Shown here: one piece after another, positions 1-12,200 of the stretch | Position numbering within the stretch: position 1 is the stretch's first letter | Layout: each line of letters opens with the position of its first letter | Origin: Apostichopus parvimensis | Lineage: Eukaryota > Echinodermata > Holothuroidea > Aspidochirotida > Stichopodidae | Direction: 5' to 3' | Assembly: GCA_000934455.1 (NCBI GenBank) | Contig: KN884977.1 | Location: 2,682-33,972, forward strand | DNA length: 31,291 nt | Made by a program: the position numbers and the translations under genes | The notes under the pieces: generated by a model | Told to the model about the DNA's origin: nothing | The model's input: the letters and a program-made list of their open reading frames with translations, nothing else | Databases searched by the model: none

Positions 1-1281
1 GATATTACCCATCCAAGTAGCATTGAATAACAACTGTTGTTTGCTGTCATATATATCTGCACCGAGATACGTTCTGATTGTATACCGTAATAACGACTTA
101 TGTATATCTAAACACTAACATGAAATTATCCACCTACATTGCAACTGATGTGACGAGCTATAAGGACGCTATATCGTCCAATATTTCCTCCTGCCTTGAG
201 CACTCTTTCGGATGGATATGCGCGTGTTATACATCACCGATATTATTATTGTTTGTATCCAAATAAATAACCACTTTAATGCACATTAATATCCTCGACT
301 TTGGAGTGTAGTTCATTGTAGAACAGTCAAATTTCATATACAGTCAATCCATTTGAAAGGTGGGAATTTCTCCTTCCAAACATAAAGCGACTAAAGAGAA
401 TTTTTCAGCGCACGTTGGCAGACTTTTAAAACAGTCTAACATTGGGACTCTAAGAAAATCCTCCATCGAGGACAATGCTTAACCAAACTTCTTAAGCATA
501 TTATGACATAATTTCCTTCTACCGCTAAAGTTACAGGTTATAGCCTACTGATTTTCTTAAGCTGTAACGAGCACTTATAAAAACAGTGATAACGGTGTAT
601 CCGCAGTGCCTATGTTGAAATGTGGCTCAAAAAGGCGCAATACAACAATATGGTTACGAATACACGAATTCCTAAACACCTTTTATGAGTATGACTGCGA
701 GCACAACGCTATAAGTATAAGTGGGAACGCAGTGACTTATTCTTCCACTATTCAGCTATACCAGATTTTAACATGTTCAAAACCGTGAGTACACGTATAC
801 ACGAGCACAGACAAACTATGCATGGATAAGAGTACAAAATCACTTCAAGTAGTGGCTCGCAATAACATGTTTTGTCTCTTAATGACATGTAACATCGTCA
901 AGTATGATTATTCATGATCGTTCTTAAGTAACTGCATCCGTATCGGATATTATCAATCGTGCTGAATTGGTCTTTATTTCTAAACAATTTATGAATTTGG
1001 CCTGTATCGTCCACAATTACTTTACGCTTGTATCACAACAGCCTTTTTCAAATCGAATTACGTTCACGTGTCTTTACATGCTCAATAGCGTCTTACAGGT
1101 TGGTTAGTACTGCAAAAGATATACTAAATATCCGTTGTTGAAGTCTCAATAATGTCTAGGAGGGTTTTCTGCCCTGGTAAGTGAATTATAATGTCCCAAT
1201 AGCGTCATCTTTCTTATAATAAGCAGGTTGAGTTCACAAATTCCATCGATGCAGAAAAAAAAAACGGTACACTGCAAGAAA
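1..1281. other. Gene-free AT-rich stretch
   Basis: Only open frames of about 60 codons are present, which is expected by chance in AT-rich DNA. I see no splice-flanked exon, RNA gene or long repeat here. Confidence 0.6.
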
Positions 1282-1302
1282 AACCAATTCCAGGAATTGG
1301 TT
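1282..1302. repeat. Perfect short palindrome (hairpin)
   Basis: The 10-mer AACCAATTCC is followed by one A and then by its exact reverse complement GGAATTGGTT. This gives a perfect 10-bp stem with a one-base centre. An A-rich run lies to the left and a T-rich run to the right, so the weak symmetry extends further outward. It could be a dimeric protein-binding site or chance. No function is assigned. Confidence 0.75.
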
Positions 1303-2338
1303 GTATTTTTGTCGGCATGCTGTCCGAATAGTTGTACGGGACTTTAATGCTAAATTGCTCAGGCGAATTTAGAGCGCCACATTTTGAGAAGCCCGTTAAT
1401 ACTTTAAAGAATTACCTTACCAATCTGGTATTGTATAACTGTTTAGATGCGCGAAACTTCAGTAACTTAAGACAAACTTCACAACTATCCTCATAGTAGG
1501 TCACACCTTTTGAAGCGTTCCATAACACAAAATATATATATATTCTAGCGTTGTTAAAGCTGGATGAATTCAATTTAGACGTATATAGGCAAATAGGTTT
1601 AGCCTAGATACTGTGTTCAACCAACATCTATGGAGCCGTATATCAGTAATTATGGTAAATAATTGCTGACAGAAGTAAAATTACAGGGGATTTTGCGTTT
1701 GAACCCAAAGAACGCCTCGTTGTACATGATAGCAGGATTCACCTCAAAAGTTGAAGTCCAGTCCCTCTTTAAGTTATACAATTACCCTTCAACTGACGGT
1801 TGTAGTGCAAAAGAGTATTGTGATCAGTATATTTCTAAACAGAAGAAATGCAATCGGATGTAACAACGTATAGTTTGTTAGTGCGTCTGGTGCTTAACTG
1901 AGACGATATGTCTGAGAAACGATCCTCAAAGTTTCGCATCCGTGTAGGATATTTCTTTCTTTCTAGAGTTTGCGTTTTAGCTCTCGTGAGTATTGGTTGA
2001 GTAAGGATGACTGAAAATACTTTGACGTTTCAAGCATTTCCCCCTATTCCCCTGCACCACACCCATTACTGCAAGATCGGAGCGGAAAATGCACAACATC
2101 AGAATGCATATGCTTCAACCACATGTAGTTCCGTCTTACAAGTTCCGTTTATTCATTCCACGTTTCCAAGAGGCATGTCTGTACTGATGTTAACATTGTA
2201 TCAGTTATTTCTGTGACGACAGCAAATGCAACGCGATATCATGGAAGAAAACTTTACCCGATGAGATGTGAAACATGCTTACTTATTTAAAGAGAATGGA
2301 GGAAAACAGGATAACTGATATTTATTTTGTGGTTGAGT
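1303..2338. other. Gene-free stretch
   Basis: It contains only short open frames (1663-1863 and 2007-2216) with no recognisable protein features. No RNA gene or tandem repeat was seen. Confidence 0.55.
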
Positions 2339-2358
2339 GGGTGGGTGGGTGGGTGGGG
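2339..2358 (+). repeat. GGGT tandem run, G-quadruplex motif
   Basis: Five consecutive G runs of at least three bases (2339-2341, 2343-2345, 2347-2349, 2351-2353, 2355-2358) are separated by single T loops. This fits the G3+N1-7 G-quadruplex rule, and single-base loops favour the very stable parallel fold. It is also simply a (GGGT)n microsatellite. A G-rich tail (GTGGTGGAGG) follows directly. Confidence 0.85.
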
Positions 2359-3867
2359 ATGTGGTGGAGGTTTGTGTAAGTTACTTTAGACGTGTTACAA
2401 ATGTATGTCTTCGTATCATAAGTTACAGTTCACTATATATATTTTGTCTTTAGTTCAGTGATGTGTACATCCAAGCTGTCAGTGCAACATAGCATTTAGT
2501 AAAATAATACTCAAATGACTAAACCATAACATAGTATGTACACGATATTTAATTCTTAAAATTCAGTGAGTTGGATAGCGATTTTGCTTCTCATTTTTTT
2601 TTGTAAAGGAAATCAATTCTTTTAGTGCAATACTTACCACTTCGCATCTACCTGATTGCAAAGCAATTACTTGAACAGAATTTAACCCCAGAAGTACCTC
2701 ATGTTTGTTTGAAGAAAATGTCTATTTTTGAGTATAATTTAGTGTTACGTACAGATAGCCTGTCTTCATTCGAAGGAAGTAAACGTTTTGTTTTGCAGGT
2801 CTTTAAACGATTAGATTTGCATTAAGAACGTCAATATAAATCAGATATCCATTGTGTTTGCATTGACAAATTTATAGTCCTGTCACGTGTTGAAGTCCAA
2901 TGAGGAACATACTTATTGAGTGCATTGATAATCATTGCTGAAAACCATATTATTTTGCGGGTAGGCCTAGGCTATATACTTTTATTTATCTTCGTACAAA
3001 AAGGTCTTCTTCAATTTCCTTGAGGATATTCCAGAAACCTTTGTTGGTCGTTAAACTATATGGAATTCCGAAAGAGATTTCACTTTAGGCCAAACACGCT
3101 ACTGAAATCATATACAATATGGTGATGATTAATATTCTAGAGCAGGACTCGTATATAGCCTACTTAGTTCGCATTTACTGATTTTATGAAATAATTCTTG
3201 TGGCCGTTCAATATGTAAACGTCACCGGAAGACGCAACTAGGGTAGACTCGATGACGCTTTGTACATGATGAAGCTTGGATAAAACGAGGTAACATTTCA
3301 GGTTCGGATTGACAAGAACAGACGCGGTCGAATTTTTTTTCTTCAAGTTATCAAAATATTTCATCTCTTTTTTCGAGTTTGCTTTTATGCTTACCCAGAC
3401 TTTGCCCGATCATTACACATCTAGCCCCGATGTTTGGCTGGATATTTTTCTCCGGATTTTTATTGAAATACCTCAAATATTTCTCATTTGACATTATGTA
3501 GTATACAAAGTAACTGAAATTGTGAACGAAGAACCTTGGTGGTAAATATACGCCAGGTATATAGAACAATTATGACTGGTTTTTTTATAATTTATTAGTA
3601 GCATACGGAATTAATTTTACCTAGCTTTTCTAAAAATGGATCTGCCAATCACGTTCATAATTACCGGAGACGATATCTTAATTCATAAACATATATTTTT
3701 AAGGCTGATTTGTCGGTGTCAAACTTTAAAGCATGCCTAATATGTGTACTTTGGTTTTATTATGCGACTGAGAAATTGAAAACATTTTTATCATGGGTAT
3801 AGGTCACCAGTGCGCCTGTATTACGCTGTAGGTGTGGTGTCATATCGAAACCATGTGGTTGCTACAT
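2359..3867. other. Gene-free stretch with chance ORFs
   Basis: Open frames occur on both strands (2625-2825 +, 3164-3569 −, 3309-3491 +) but overlap each other and lack protein-like features. A splice-acceptor-like pyrimidine tract ending in GCAG at about 2785-2799 falls inside the 2625-2825 frame, which stops eight codons later. I do not call an exon. Confidence 0.5.
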
Positions 3868-4560
3868 GGCCCCCACCTTTAGAAGGGGGGGGGCTGGTTC
3901 AGTCTGGAGATTCATTGCATTCTGTCGGAGAAGAACAGGACCACTACTACGGTTGTATCCCCTCTCCTTTATGCAACCTCACACAAAGTATTTGTTAGTA
4001 AACCATGCGTTTAGGGCTATACACTTCTATAGACCTTACTTATAGTCTAAATATGCCTCGGAATGCATACAAATGAGGGGAAGGATCCCACACCCCCTAC
4101 ATAGGAGACAGCTTCAATGACCCCAGGGCAACAGCCTCATTCATTATATAATCCTTTATTCGCCTTTATTCGCCTCTGTTTAAGATTCAGGTGACTATCT
4201 TAAACAGTTGGGGGAAGTTTGGAGTTTATTATGACTATTCATTAGCACAATCTTTTGTTAAGATCTTATTAGGTAGACCTACATTTATTCCTCAGAAAGC
4301 ACCATTTAACGTTTAGAACTTTGTTAGAATTTTTGCTTAGGGTGGGCCCCAGAACCCTCCTCCCCCTCCCCCTCCCTCGCCCCCTACATCAGCTACAATG
4401 AGCCTAAATCCAACATTCGAATGTGGTCTATCCAAAAAAGTACAACCTCATACCTTAATCAGTCGGGGAAAACTTTGGCCCCAACAATTGAAATCCTATG
4501 TGCAAGCAACTGGTGTAGGCGGGGGAGGGGGAGGGAGGAGGAGGAGGGAGGGATAAGGAG
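3868..4560. repeat. G/C-run-rich, repeat-like segment
   Basis: This block differs in texture from its surroundings. It has a C5/G9 imperfect hairpin at about 3870-3896, a duplicated 10-bp word (cctttattcg) at about 4151-4170, a C-rich pyrimidine tract at about 4356-4385 and a purine tract (GGGGGA/GGA/GGGA) at about 4518-4553. A 20-25-bp motif with core TTCCCC[CG][AG]ACTG occurs in reverse orientation at 4197-4219 and 4452-4474. It recurs in forward orientation at 18078-18100 and 18141-18160. The best reading is remnants of a dispersed repeat. The family is not recognised and the edges are approximate. Confidence 0.4.
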
Positions 4561-7500
4561 TAACCAGTGGCCCTTGGGTATAACTTTAACGCTGTGTAAC
4601 GCCTATATCCAAGTCCATAACACTAACATACTGGTATTGGTAGTCCATCGTTTATTCTTCACTCCATTCATTTTGTCATCTCTCTTTTTGCTTTAAATTT
4701 ACAAAAAGACAGTATATTGTTTTCTGGTCTATTTTCGTCTATGACAAAAAAATTCTTTCATCTCGAACACATTGATCTTAAATGTACGAAAGTTAATAGC
4801 ACAACGTCAGTTTCACCGTATACGTAAGTATGTAGTTTGATAATATCATTATATCATGCGATGTAAACGCCATGCCCTGACTTGTTATTTTAGTATAAAG
4901 CCACTAGTTGTTAACCGTTGATGTCACGAAACCTTATTTATAGTTTCGTTACAAACCGTGCACTTTGTTCGCCCCTCGCCGTCTTAATTGATTCAAGTCT
5001 ATACTGAAAGCGGGATTGCAGAATTTAAAACGTTAATAGTATGACACGTGGGTGTGCCAGCATATATACATCATGCATGACTTTTATGAGATCTATATCA
5101 AGCCGTCGATATCAAGTACCCTTGAGTCGAGCCAGAAAGAAAAAGAGCCAGGTTAAAACGTGGATAGTTCATGAGTAATTAACAGCGATTGAATCATCAA
5201 CTGGTGGGGTACAAATATAGCCTATATATACACACAGCCAGTTTCGTAAAGAAATAAAAGTTCAGCAGGAAAATTATTCGATAATCGATTTGATACATGT
5301 TGTCTCAATATGACATGTATTTAACTGAGTTGTCGAGAACATATTGATGTTATGTGGGTCAGCCTTTGTCACCATAACATTCATGACACGCTTACAATTC
5401 ACAATTGTGGTAGATTTATGAGAACATTTGATGAACATTTCTGAACAAAACAGTCTTTCTAGTCGTCGTTATATTCATATTTGTCTTTCTTATAATTGTA
5501 AATTGCTGGACAAGGTCCACCAAGTTATATTTTGTCTGGATTATATCAACACTAATTTTGCTATGGCAATTATTTGTAATAGGCTAAATATTGATTACAT
5601 TAAGATACTATACTACAAACAATGGTGAAGGCTTGTTATGGGGTTGCTGACTATGTATCAAATGATGTCATTTAGTGAAGCCAGTTCGTAATGTAAACCG
5701 TCGATGATGTGAACCTATATACGCTATAGTTACTTTAAGCAGAGGCTTTACATCATCATTTGAGACGGACACTCGCCTCTCAACCTGCAAATATTCACCA
5801 ATCTTAATTCTTACTCTGTTGTAATCTTAAATGAGAAGTCTTTGTTGAGTTAACTGTCTCATCCGTTAGGCCTACAATCACTCCGTTTCTGCGGGAATAA
5901 GAAATCTTTCAATATCTAGTCCGCAACGTTCGTATGATTATAGCAAACTCTCTCGAATAATTCTGTCGACCACTTGATCAAGTGTCTGATTTGCCTTGCA
6001 CTGTCTGTTCAGTGTTGAAGCAATGAGAGTAATATGACCTTCCCTAACATCACATGGTCATTTTGTTCGTACACATATTAGCCTACATGCATGATAATCA
6101 GGTAATTAGCTTCAGTCACATAAGTGTCTGTCATGTGAGACCACGTTACTTCCGCCTGTCATTTTACATTCCCTCATACTTCCTGCCTACTGTAGTGTGG
6201 CAATAGACCTTACAACTACATTATAGAGACCGAAACACGTGAAGCTTAAACAGCCTGTGAAATGTTAATATAAAAAGACCGTGAAATATGTATCAATGAT
6301 GAAGGAAATTACTCGACCTTTGTTCCATATTTAAAAAAATAAATATTCTCTGTGAAATATTCCATTCTGGCGTGGATGAAAACAAACGGCGTAAAAAATT
6401 CATTGTAACGAATTTTGTTGCCTTTATAAAACTATGTCAGTTGTATAGTAATTATCATTCACAAGATTTCTTTTTCACGCTCAAGTAGTTAGCATCCAGT
6501 CTATCCCTACCGAATCCGTTTTATTATCTCACATCAATTCCTTAGACGTTGGAGACCAAAATCGTTTGCTTCGGGTTTAATTGATGACTATTGGAACAGA
6601 AATTATATTAAAAAGACCAGCGACAAGAGATGAATGTCGAGAACCCTAATTCAAAATACTTGACAATTTTTGTGAATAAGCCCTCTCTCTCTCTCAGAGA
6701 GATTACTATTAACACTGCCGCGCGGCTTGAAATTGCCTGCTGAATTGAAACATTGGCTTGTGACGTAGTTTTGACTGTGCAGTGCCGTTCACGTCTGATT
6801 TCACCGTAGGAAGCAACATACTCTAGAGCTGGTGATAAAAAAAAGAAGACAGATCGTTAGTGACTGGCTAGCTTGAATGAGCTCTACATAAACCCTTAGA
6901 GGACATGGATTATTCCGGTAACTAGGCTATTCTATGAAGGTTTGAGTTAGACGAGTTAAAGAGTTTCTTTTTTCATTGAAATGTGTGTTTATATTCTGCG
7001 TGTACGTTAAGTTCTACATGGAAGCGGTCTGAGAGAGTAAACAAACTAAATTGTATGTCATATACTGTGAGAGGATCGTAACGATTAGCAGAGTGACCCT
7101 GCTTTTTATTTATGCTTTTGGGAATATCTACTACTTGCTGTTGTTGTGAAAGAGAATATTTGTAATGTCCATTCATTCTGTACGTCTGGAATGATATAAG
7201 TAGGGAAACAAATATTAATGGCGATCGTATACATATAGTAAAGAAAAACACGTTTTCATCTGGCGGTCCACTATAATGTTAAAAATGTCAAGTTTGCGTT
7301 GTCCTTTTGTAGCCTATACTTTCTGAAAAGCACTGCTAGAGTATTAGACCAACGTGAAAGAAAAACAAACTGTGCACACTGCAGCCTATACTGAGATTTT
7401 GAAGTTTCGCGCTATTGGTAATAAACTGTGACCATTCGTCGAGAATGGTAATAATTTGAGTTTGTTTATATAGTAGTTCACGTCCTTTTCGACTTGAGTA

Positions 7501-8290
7501 AACCGAGCTCTTATGCCATTATGATTTTTGGAGTTGTCATATGATACGCTGACATGGGTACTTGTTAATCGTTAATCACGTGGGTAGCGTCATCATATTC
7601 GCTGGTAGGTATGATTATGTAGTTGGAGCAAAGGAAGTCGGTATTCGGGCAACCCACTCGGATTTAGTTTCCCTTCAATTGTCTCAAAACGTTCCACCTG
7701 GGCAAGGAACGAAGGACGGACTTAGCCTAAGACTTTTATGCGTACATTTAACATACCGATCTTCTGCAGGTACATATCAGGCAGGCGTGTTGAAGAAGGG
7801 CTTGTAAGCTGTGTAGTGATATTGAAGCAATGGGAACTCTGAGAAAGTGAAACTGTGTTTTCTTCAACGTTAATTTAACGTTTGTCATCTTTACCAACTG
7901 TTCTTGTGGTCGCTCTATTTGATTTATTGACTTATTAGCTAGTTTTTTGTACGTCATGAGTTGGAAGAATTGTGATGAATAGATGTCTTCATTCCTCAGT
8001 CTTCGATGCTCTTGACTATTTCACAAGATTAACTAACAAAGCAAGCAATGGCGCAAATATGAAACAGTTGTCGATATGATTACTTATGGATGTGCAATAT
8101 TTCAACAAGAATTATATGTTCTGAAGAGAAACATTAAGAAAAATCTTCTTCTTTTATTCGCAATTGGCGTACTTGTTTTGACATCAAACGACAAGTAATA
8201 TTAAAGAAGAGCAAGCGAAAAAAATAATAAGAGTAATGTTTTAGCAACTATCGGTTTAAAATAAAAGACAAGTGTAAAATACTTTTTTCT
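4561..8290. other. Gene-free upstream flank of the 8291 exon
   Basis: No supported gene. A (CT)n run followed by a short complementary AGAGAG (about 6683-6705) can form a small hairpin. A frame at 7562-7807 is slightly GC-richer than its surroundings but has no recognisable domain and no ATG at its boundary. The promoter and any 5' untranslated exon of the gene at 8291 should lie in this stretch, but I could not locate them. Confidence 0.45.
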
Positions 8291-8503
8291 ATGGAAGTCG
8301 AAAGCCGCACATACGAGCCAACCATGGTAACACCTGCCGCTGGTGGTGGGGGAAGTATTTGTCTCGTATCTGGTCCGCTACCAGAGCGAAGGCGTAGTGA
8401 GCCAGCCCCGCGACCCCCAAAGCACATATTCCGGATAACAAGTCGTAGAGTAAGCATTGGTCCTAGTATGGAGATTAAGGAACCAGCGCCCGAGGAGAGT
8501 GAG
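8291..8503 (+). CDS. First coding exon of an unrecognised gene (71 codons)
   Basis: This is the only stretch that reads as a genuine coding exon. It is clearly GC-richer than its flanks, begins at the first ATG after an in-frame TAA at 8234-8236, and ends exactly at a strong donor (GAG|GTAAGT) in phase 0. The peptide has an acidic start, an Ala/Gly stretch at residues 16-21, an Arg triplet at 33-35, a Pro-rich patch (38-43), a basic segment (44-55) and an acidic tail (61-71). RRRS (Ser36) and RRVS (Ser55) are both textbook PKA sites. Ser36 with Arg33 and Pro38 also fits a mode-1 14-3-3 site. It has no signal peptide or membrane segment and looks cytosolic and disordered, as expected of a regulatory N-terminus. 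The first ATG has a poor context (T at −3). Met12 (8324) sits in an excellent one (CCAACCATGG), so real translation may begin there. I do not recognise the family and assigned no downstream exon. An internal exon with an upstream acceptor cannot be excluded. Confidence 0.65.
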
Positions 8504-8509
8504 GTAAGT
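8504..8509 (+). other. 5' splice donor (GTAAGT)
   Basis: GAG|GTAAGT matches the U1 consensus at all intronic positions +1 to +6. The exon codons before it end exactly on a codon boundary (phase 0). The open frame would run only five codons past this point, to the stop at 8519-8521. Loss of GC-richness right after this site supports an exon-intron boundary. Confidence 0.65.
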
Positions 8510-8772
8510 GCAGTGCACTAATCCTTTAAGAGAATAAGAACATTTAATAATTCCCGAGTATACATTATAAGCTAGATCGAGGTTTGAGGTATGAATGTTT
8601 CTTACACTTCCTAGAAATAATGTTAAAGATGTTGTTTGGGTATGGGTCGTTCGCGTTACATTTTGCTTGTCATCAAACTATTGCATATTACCATGTTTAT
8701 AACGGCAGGGATTTTTTTTTTGGTTCTTCATATATTTAAAGCTTAAAAATATAACTCGGGATTCTTTGTAAT

Positions 8773-9234
8773 ATGCCTATGTGTAAACACAGCCTTACTT
8801 GGCAACTCCCAGGGCAGTATTATTATTATATAAGCAGTCCAATCACATCTGCCTGCGAGCTGTTTTGTACAAGAGGTTGTCGGATGCCTTGGCAATTGTC
8901 AATTTGCATTACAGCCACTGGCTATGAACACATCTTGCGTGGGATTTTTCGCGAAATTAAAGATTTTCCATTTAATGCATTTACCAAGAAATATAGGTAT
9001 TTCAACTGTATTTATGAATATGTTCATAAAATTTGCATTACAAAGTTTCATGGAGTAGACATTTTCCCTTCAAAGTGCCCCACTTTAACGTTTGAAGAAG
9101 ATATGACACATGTTGTACCAAGTATGAAAGTTTTGTATACGCAAAGGTGTGTGGTTATCAACCGTAGCGCTTGGATTAGGCCAAAATGTATGTTACATGT
9201 TTCAAAGCACACGCAACAACATCAACCCTCATAA
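8773..9234 (+). other. Long open frame, coding status doubtful
   Basis: This is the longest gap-free ATG-initiated frame in the window (153 codons). It is Cys-, His- and Tyr-rich, with ten Cys, but I see no domain, signal peptide or regular Cys spacing. Base composition matches the surrounding AT-rich DNA, unlike the 8291 exon. A 12-bp direct repeat containing the octamer ATTTGCAT (8902 and 9031) falls in the same frame and encodes ICIT twice. One or two frames this long are plausible by chance in 31 kb on two strands. It lies 270 bases inside the presumed intron. It is listed so it is not lost, but I think it is probably not a gene. Confidence 0.15.
9011..9030. repeat. 8-bp perfect inverted repeat
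   Basis: TTTATGAA, a TATG spacer and TTCATAAA form a perfect 8-bp stem. It lies immediately upstream of an octamer-type ATTTGCAT word at 9031-9038. It is too small to be a mobile element. Confidence 0.6.
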
Positions 9235-12200
9235 AGAATCAGCACTTTCCTTGGTCTAAGCAAAATATTAATACAGTATTCTATACGTTACGGCACTTTC
9301 ATATGTATACGCGAAACATCAATACAGACTATACGTATTCGTGATCTATAAGCTTAACAGTAACCAAATGACAGAATTAATACTGCCAACATCAATGAAT
9401 GTCGTAATTAGACGTTTATTGAAGGAGAATTCGTAACAGTACTACAAGTCAGTCGCTTCAATTGACCTCATTCAGGGTTGGTCATTGAAACCAAAGCATT
9501 ATTTATATGTTTACGATCGAATTGGGCACGCTATTGTTTTTGTTCTCTTCATTTTTTATGTTTCTATCCATCTCAGCACGGAGTCGTTCCATCTTTCTAG
9601 AGCAGTAAATTGAGTTCAAAGAACTACTTCATAACTGAATTCTTTTATAAGCAAAAATATCGACAAGAATAATCTGACTTGAAGAGTATTATGGCCAATG
9701 CTACTTGTTTTGGTGTTTACTTGTATTGAGCTTGGGCCTAAAAACGTTGTCTCTGTTTCAAACCGAAGCTTGCAATTAAGAAAGCTTTCTATCTTCCGAA
9801 GATTGCAAATATTTCCAAGTAAACACGAAACAAAGTCAAATCAAACTTCAGGTCTTGCACTGGTCACCGCAGTAAATGAAGTTGCCAGTAATTTGGTAAT
9901 TAATCAGTATGCTAGACCTATTTTGAAATTTGATTTAAGAGATGAAATCATAAATAGAAAGAGCTGATATGAGTTTTCTGCTTTACATGTGTTTGTAGAG
10001 CAGGTATAGAAGCAACATTCTAAACCTAATTCACCTGTAAACCATGTATTACAGAAAGAAAGATTGAAACAACAAACAGAACAGAATTTCGATAAGTCAT
10101 AATTGTCATTCATAAGAACATTAACCCATGCAGTAATCTTATTAAACACAGTTCATTTCCAATAAAATTAAACTTTTGTATCTTTTGAAGTCTTGCACAT
10201 GAGGCTTTGACAATTTGAGTATAAAGTCTATCGAGTTCAAAAAATTAAATTTTCAATACATCGCGAAAGTTTACTCTCGGAATAAATCATTATTGTACAG
10301 ACTTTGAATGGGTAAATTATCATTCTTGAGAATAAAAAGTATAGGCCTGCCATAACAGTATTCCCCTGGTCCTACTTCATCCCGTGACTTGTTTATTGCC
10401 TCGAAACGACACCAACTTTGTGATTTACTTATATATACAATATAGGAAAGTGGAAAATTGTATATATGGGGGAAAAAAACTAAGGTTTTTTTTATTCGTT
10501 AATACTAAGTAAAATGTAGCAGGAACTGCCCCAAAGCCCAGACACTTATACATCAATCCAGAGAGTAATTAAGCGAGAGCACTTTAATGAGAGAATGATG
10601 AATTGAGCTGTTTTGATGAATTTGTAGTTCGAAAGTATCTGAGTGACCACGTGAAAAGTGAACATATGGCACTTGATGAAACGCTTGGAATCACACCGCA
10701 GCTTTAGTTTAGGAAACTTTCTCATTTCAGGGCATGCATTGCTGCTTCTACACAGCCATTCTAAAGTGTCGTGGTATTAAATAAGTTGCTTATTAGAGGC
10801 GATAAATAAACCTTCTTTTTGTTTTTGAAGTTGTTATTGTTCAAACTCGTGAATTATTATCACACTCATCCTCTATTCGTAATATTTCATTTTGTTGGTT
10901 GGTAAGAACAAAGAGCAAACCTGAAGTTTTTCTTTCTTAGAAATCGTTTTAATTGACCTCCCAACCCTGCCCCCTCCCCCCACCACCTTATCCCGGTATT
11001 TTCTGAGGTTGAGTGGTATTTGCAATCGTAGCTACCTTTCTTTGAGGGAGAGGTGTTGAAATATGACTGAGCAACATGCATAGTACTGTATCTTGTCTGC
11101 ATGATATAAAGAAAATCAAAGAATTTATTTCTAAATAAATTTGATATTTGGAGGGATTGTGAACAGTATGAGACAGAACGCTGTCATTTTTGTCTAACAT
11201 CAGCTGGAAGGGCCTCTTTATATTCCTTTCATTGAATAATTTTTAACCTTTAACTAAAATGAGAAAGATTAAGAAAAAAACCTCTACGGCATTGAAAGAA
11301 AATGGCACATTAATTATTGATCTCCGTATAATGTATCTGTACAGTAAAATGAAGGCCTCATCTGAACTGGGAAAGATTCTTTGCGCATGCATTGCTTGTA
11401 ATCATTCTTGCACGGAGAGCTTGCTTCATTGTACAATTTGCTATTCTCTCGTTCATCCATAACACTAAGAACATGTTTTGTCTGACATGAAAAGAGCAAG
11501 GTTCTGATGTATTCGTCAAACCATAAAGCTGCCCATGCATGTCTGGCATTAACGCAAATGAAATGAAGGATAAAGATCATAATTAAAAAAGGTCAGCATG
11601 GGGCAATTATTCCAAATCATGTTTTCATAGCCTTCTTAAAGTTTGATAAAAATCGAAGACGCCAAGAAGTGATCCCAGATGATAGTCTGTTTCCTTTCGT
11701 AAACCAGCATGTAATTATAGAGGAGGATTGATTGGGTAATGATATTTAAGAATAGATTCATTCATATATTCAAAAAGGTAACGATTTAATCTTGCGGTTA
11801 TGATGTTCTGAACCATGATGCTTTAACGAATATATGAACACTTGATCTAGTTTCACTATAATTTAATCATGTTTACAAGTTGTTTGTAACTTACTTACAG
11901 TATAAGATACTATAAATCAAAGCCTATATTCTAGCGCTTTCAAGTTATGATGAAGGTATACGAGGGACACACTGATCGCAGAACTGGCCCATGGTATTTG
12001 CTACATTAAATCAACAGTATTTTTTTTAAAGTAAAATACGAATACATTTGGAATACTTTTGTTTATGACTCAAAACAAGTGTAAACTCTACGATGCAGTA
12101 TATTTATATAACGTATCAGTGTACCAAAATGTTCAATGTTTTAACCATTAATAAAACATGAATGTCATGACCACTTAAACTAATTCGTTTTCTTCTCAAT

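Noticed and set aside
3164-3569. Overlapping minus-strand frames (66 and 72 codons) and a plus-strand frame
   Set aside because: Several frames are open at once, which is typical of chance in AT-rich DNA. No motif and no splice signals fit.
7562-7807. 81-codon plus-strand frame upstream of the exon
   Set aside because: No ATG at its boundary, no recognisable domain and no matching donor. The mild GC rise alone is not enough.
8248-8457. Minus-strand frame opposite the 8291 exon
   Set aside because: It is a mirror of the GC-rich exon. The plus strand has the in-frame upstream stop, the good start context and the splice donor.
9698-9967. Small secreted-peptide candidate (89 codons)
   Set aside because: Only the first seven or so residues are hydrophobic, there is no clear cleavage site or Cys pattern, and composition equals the background.
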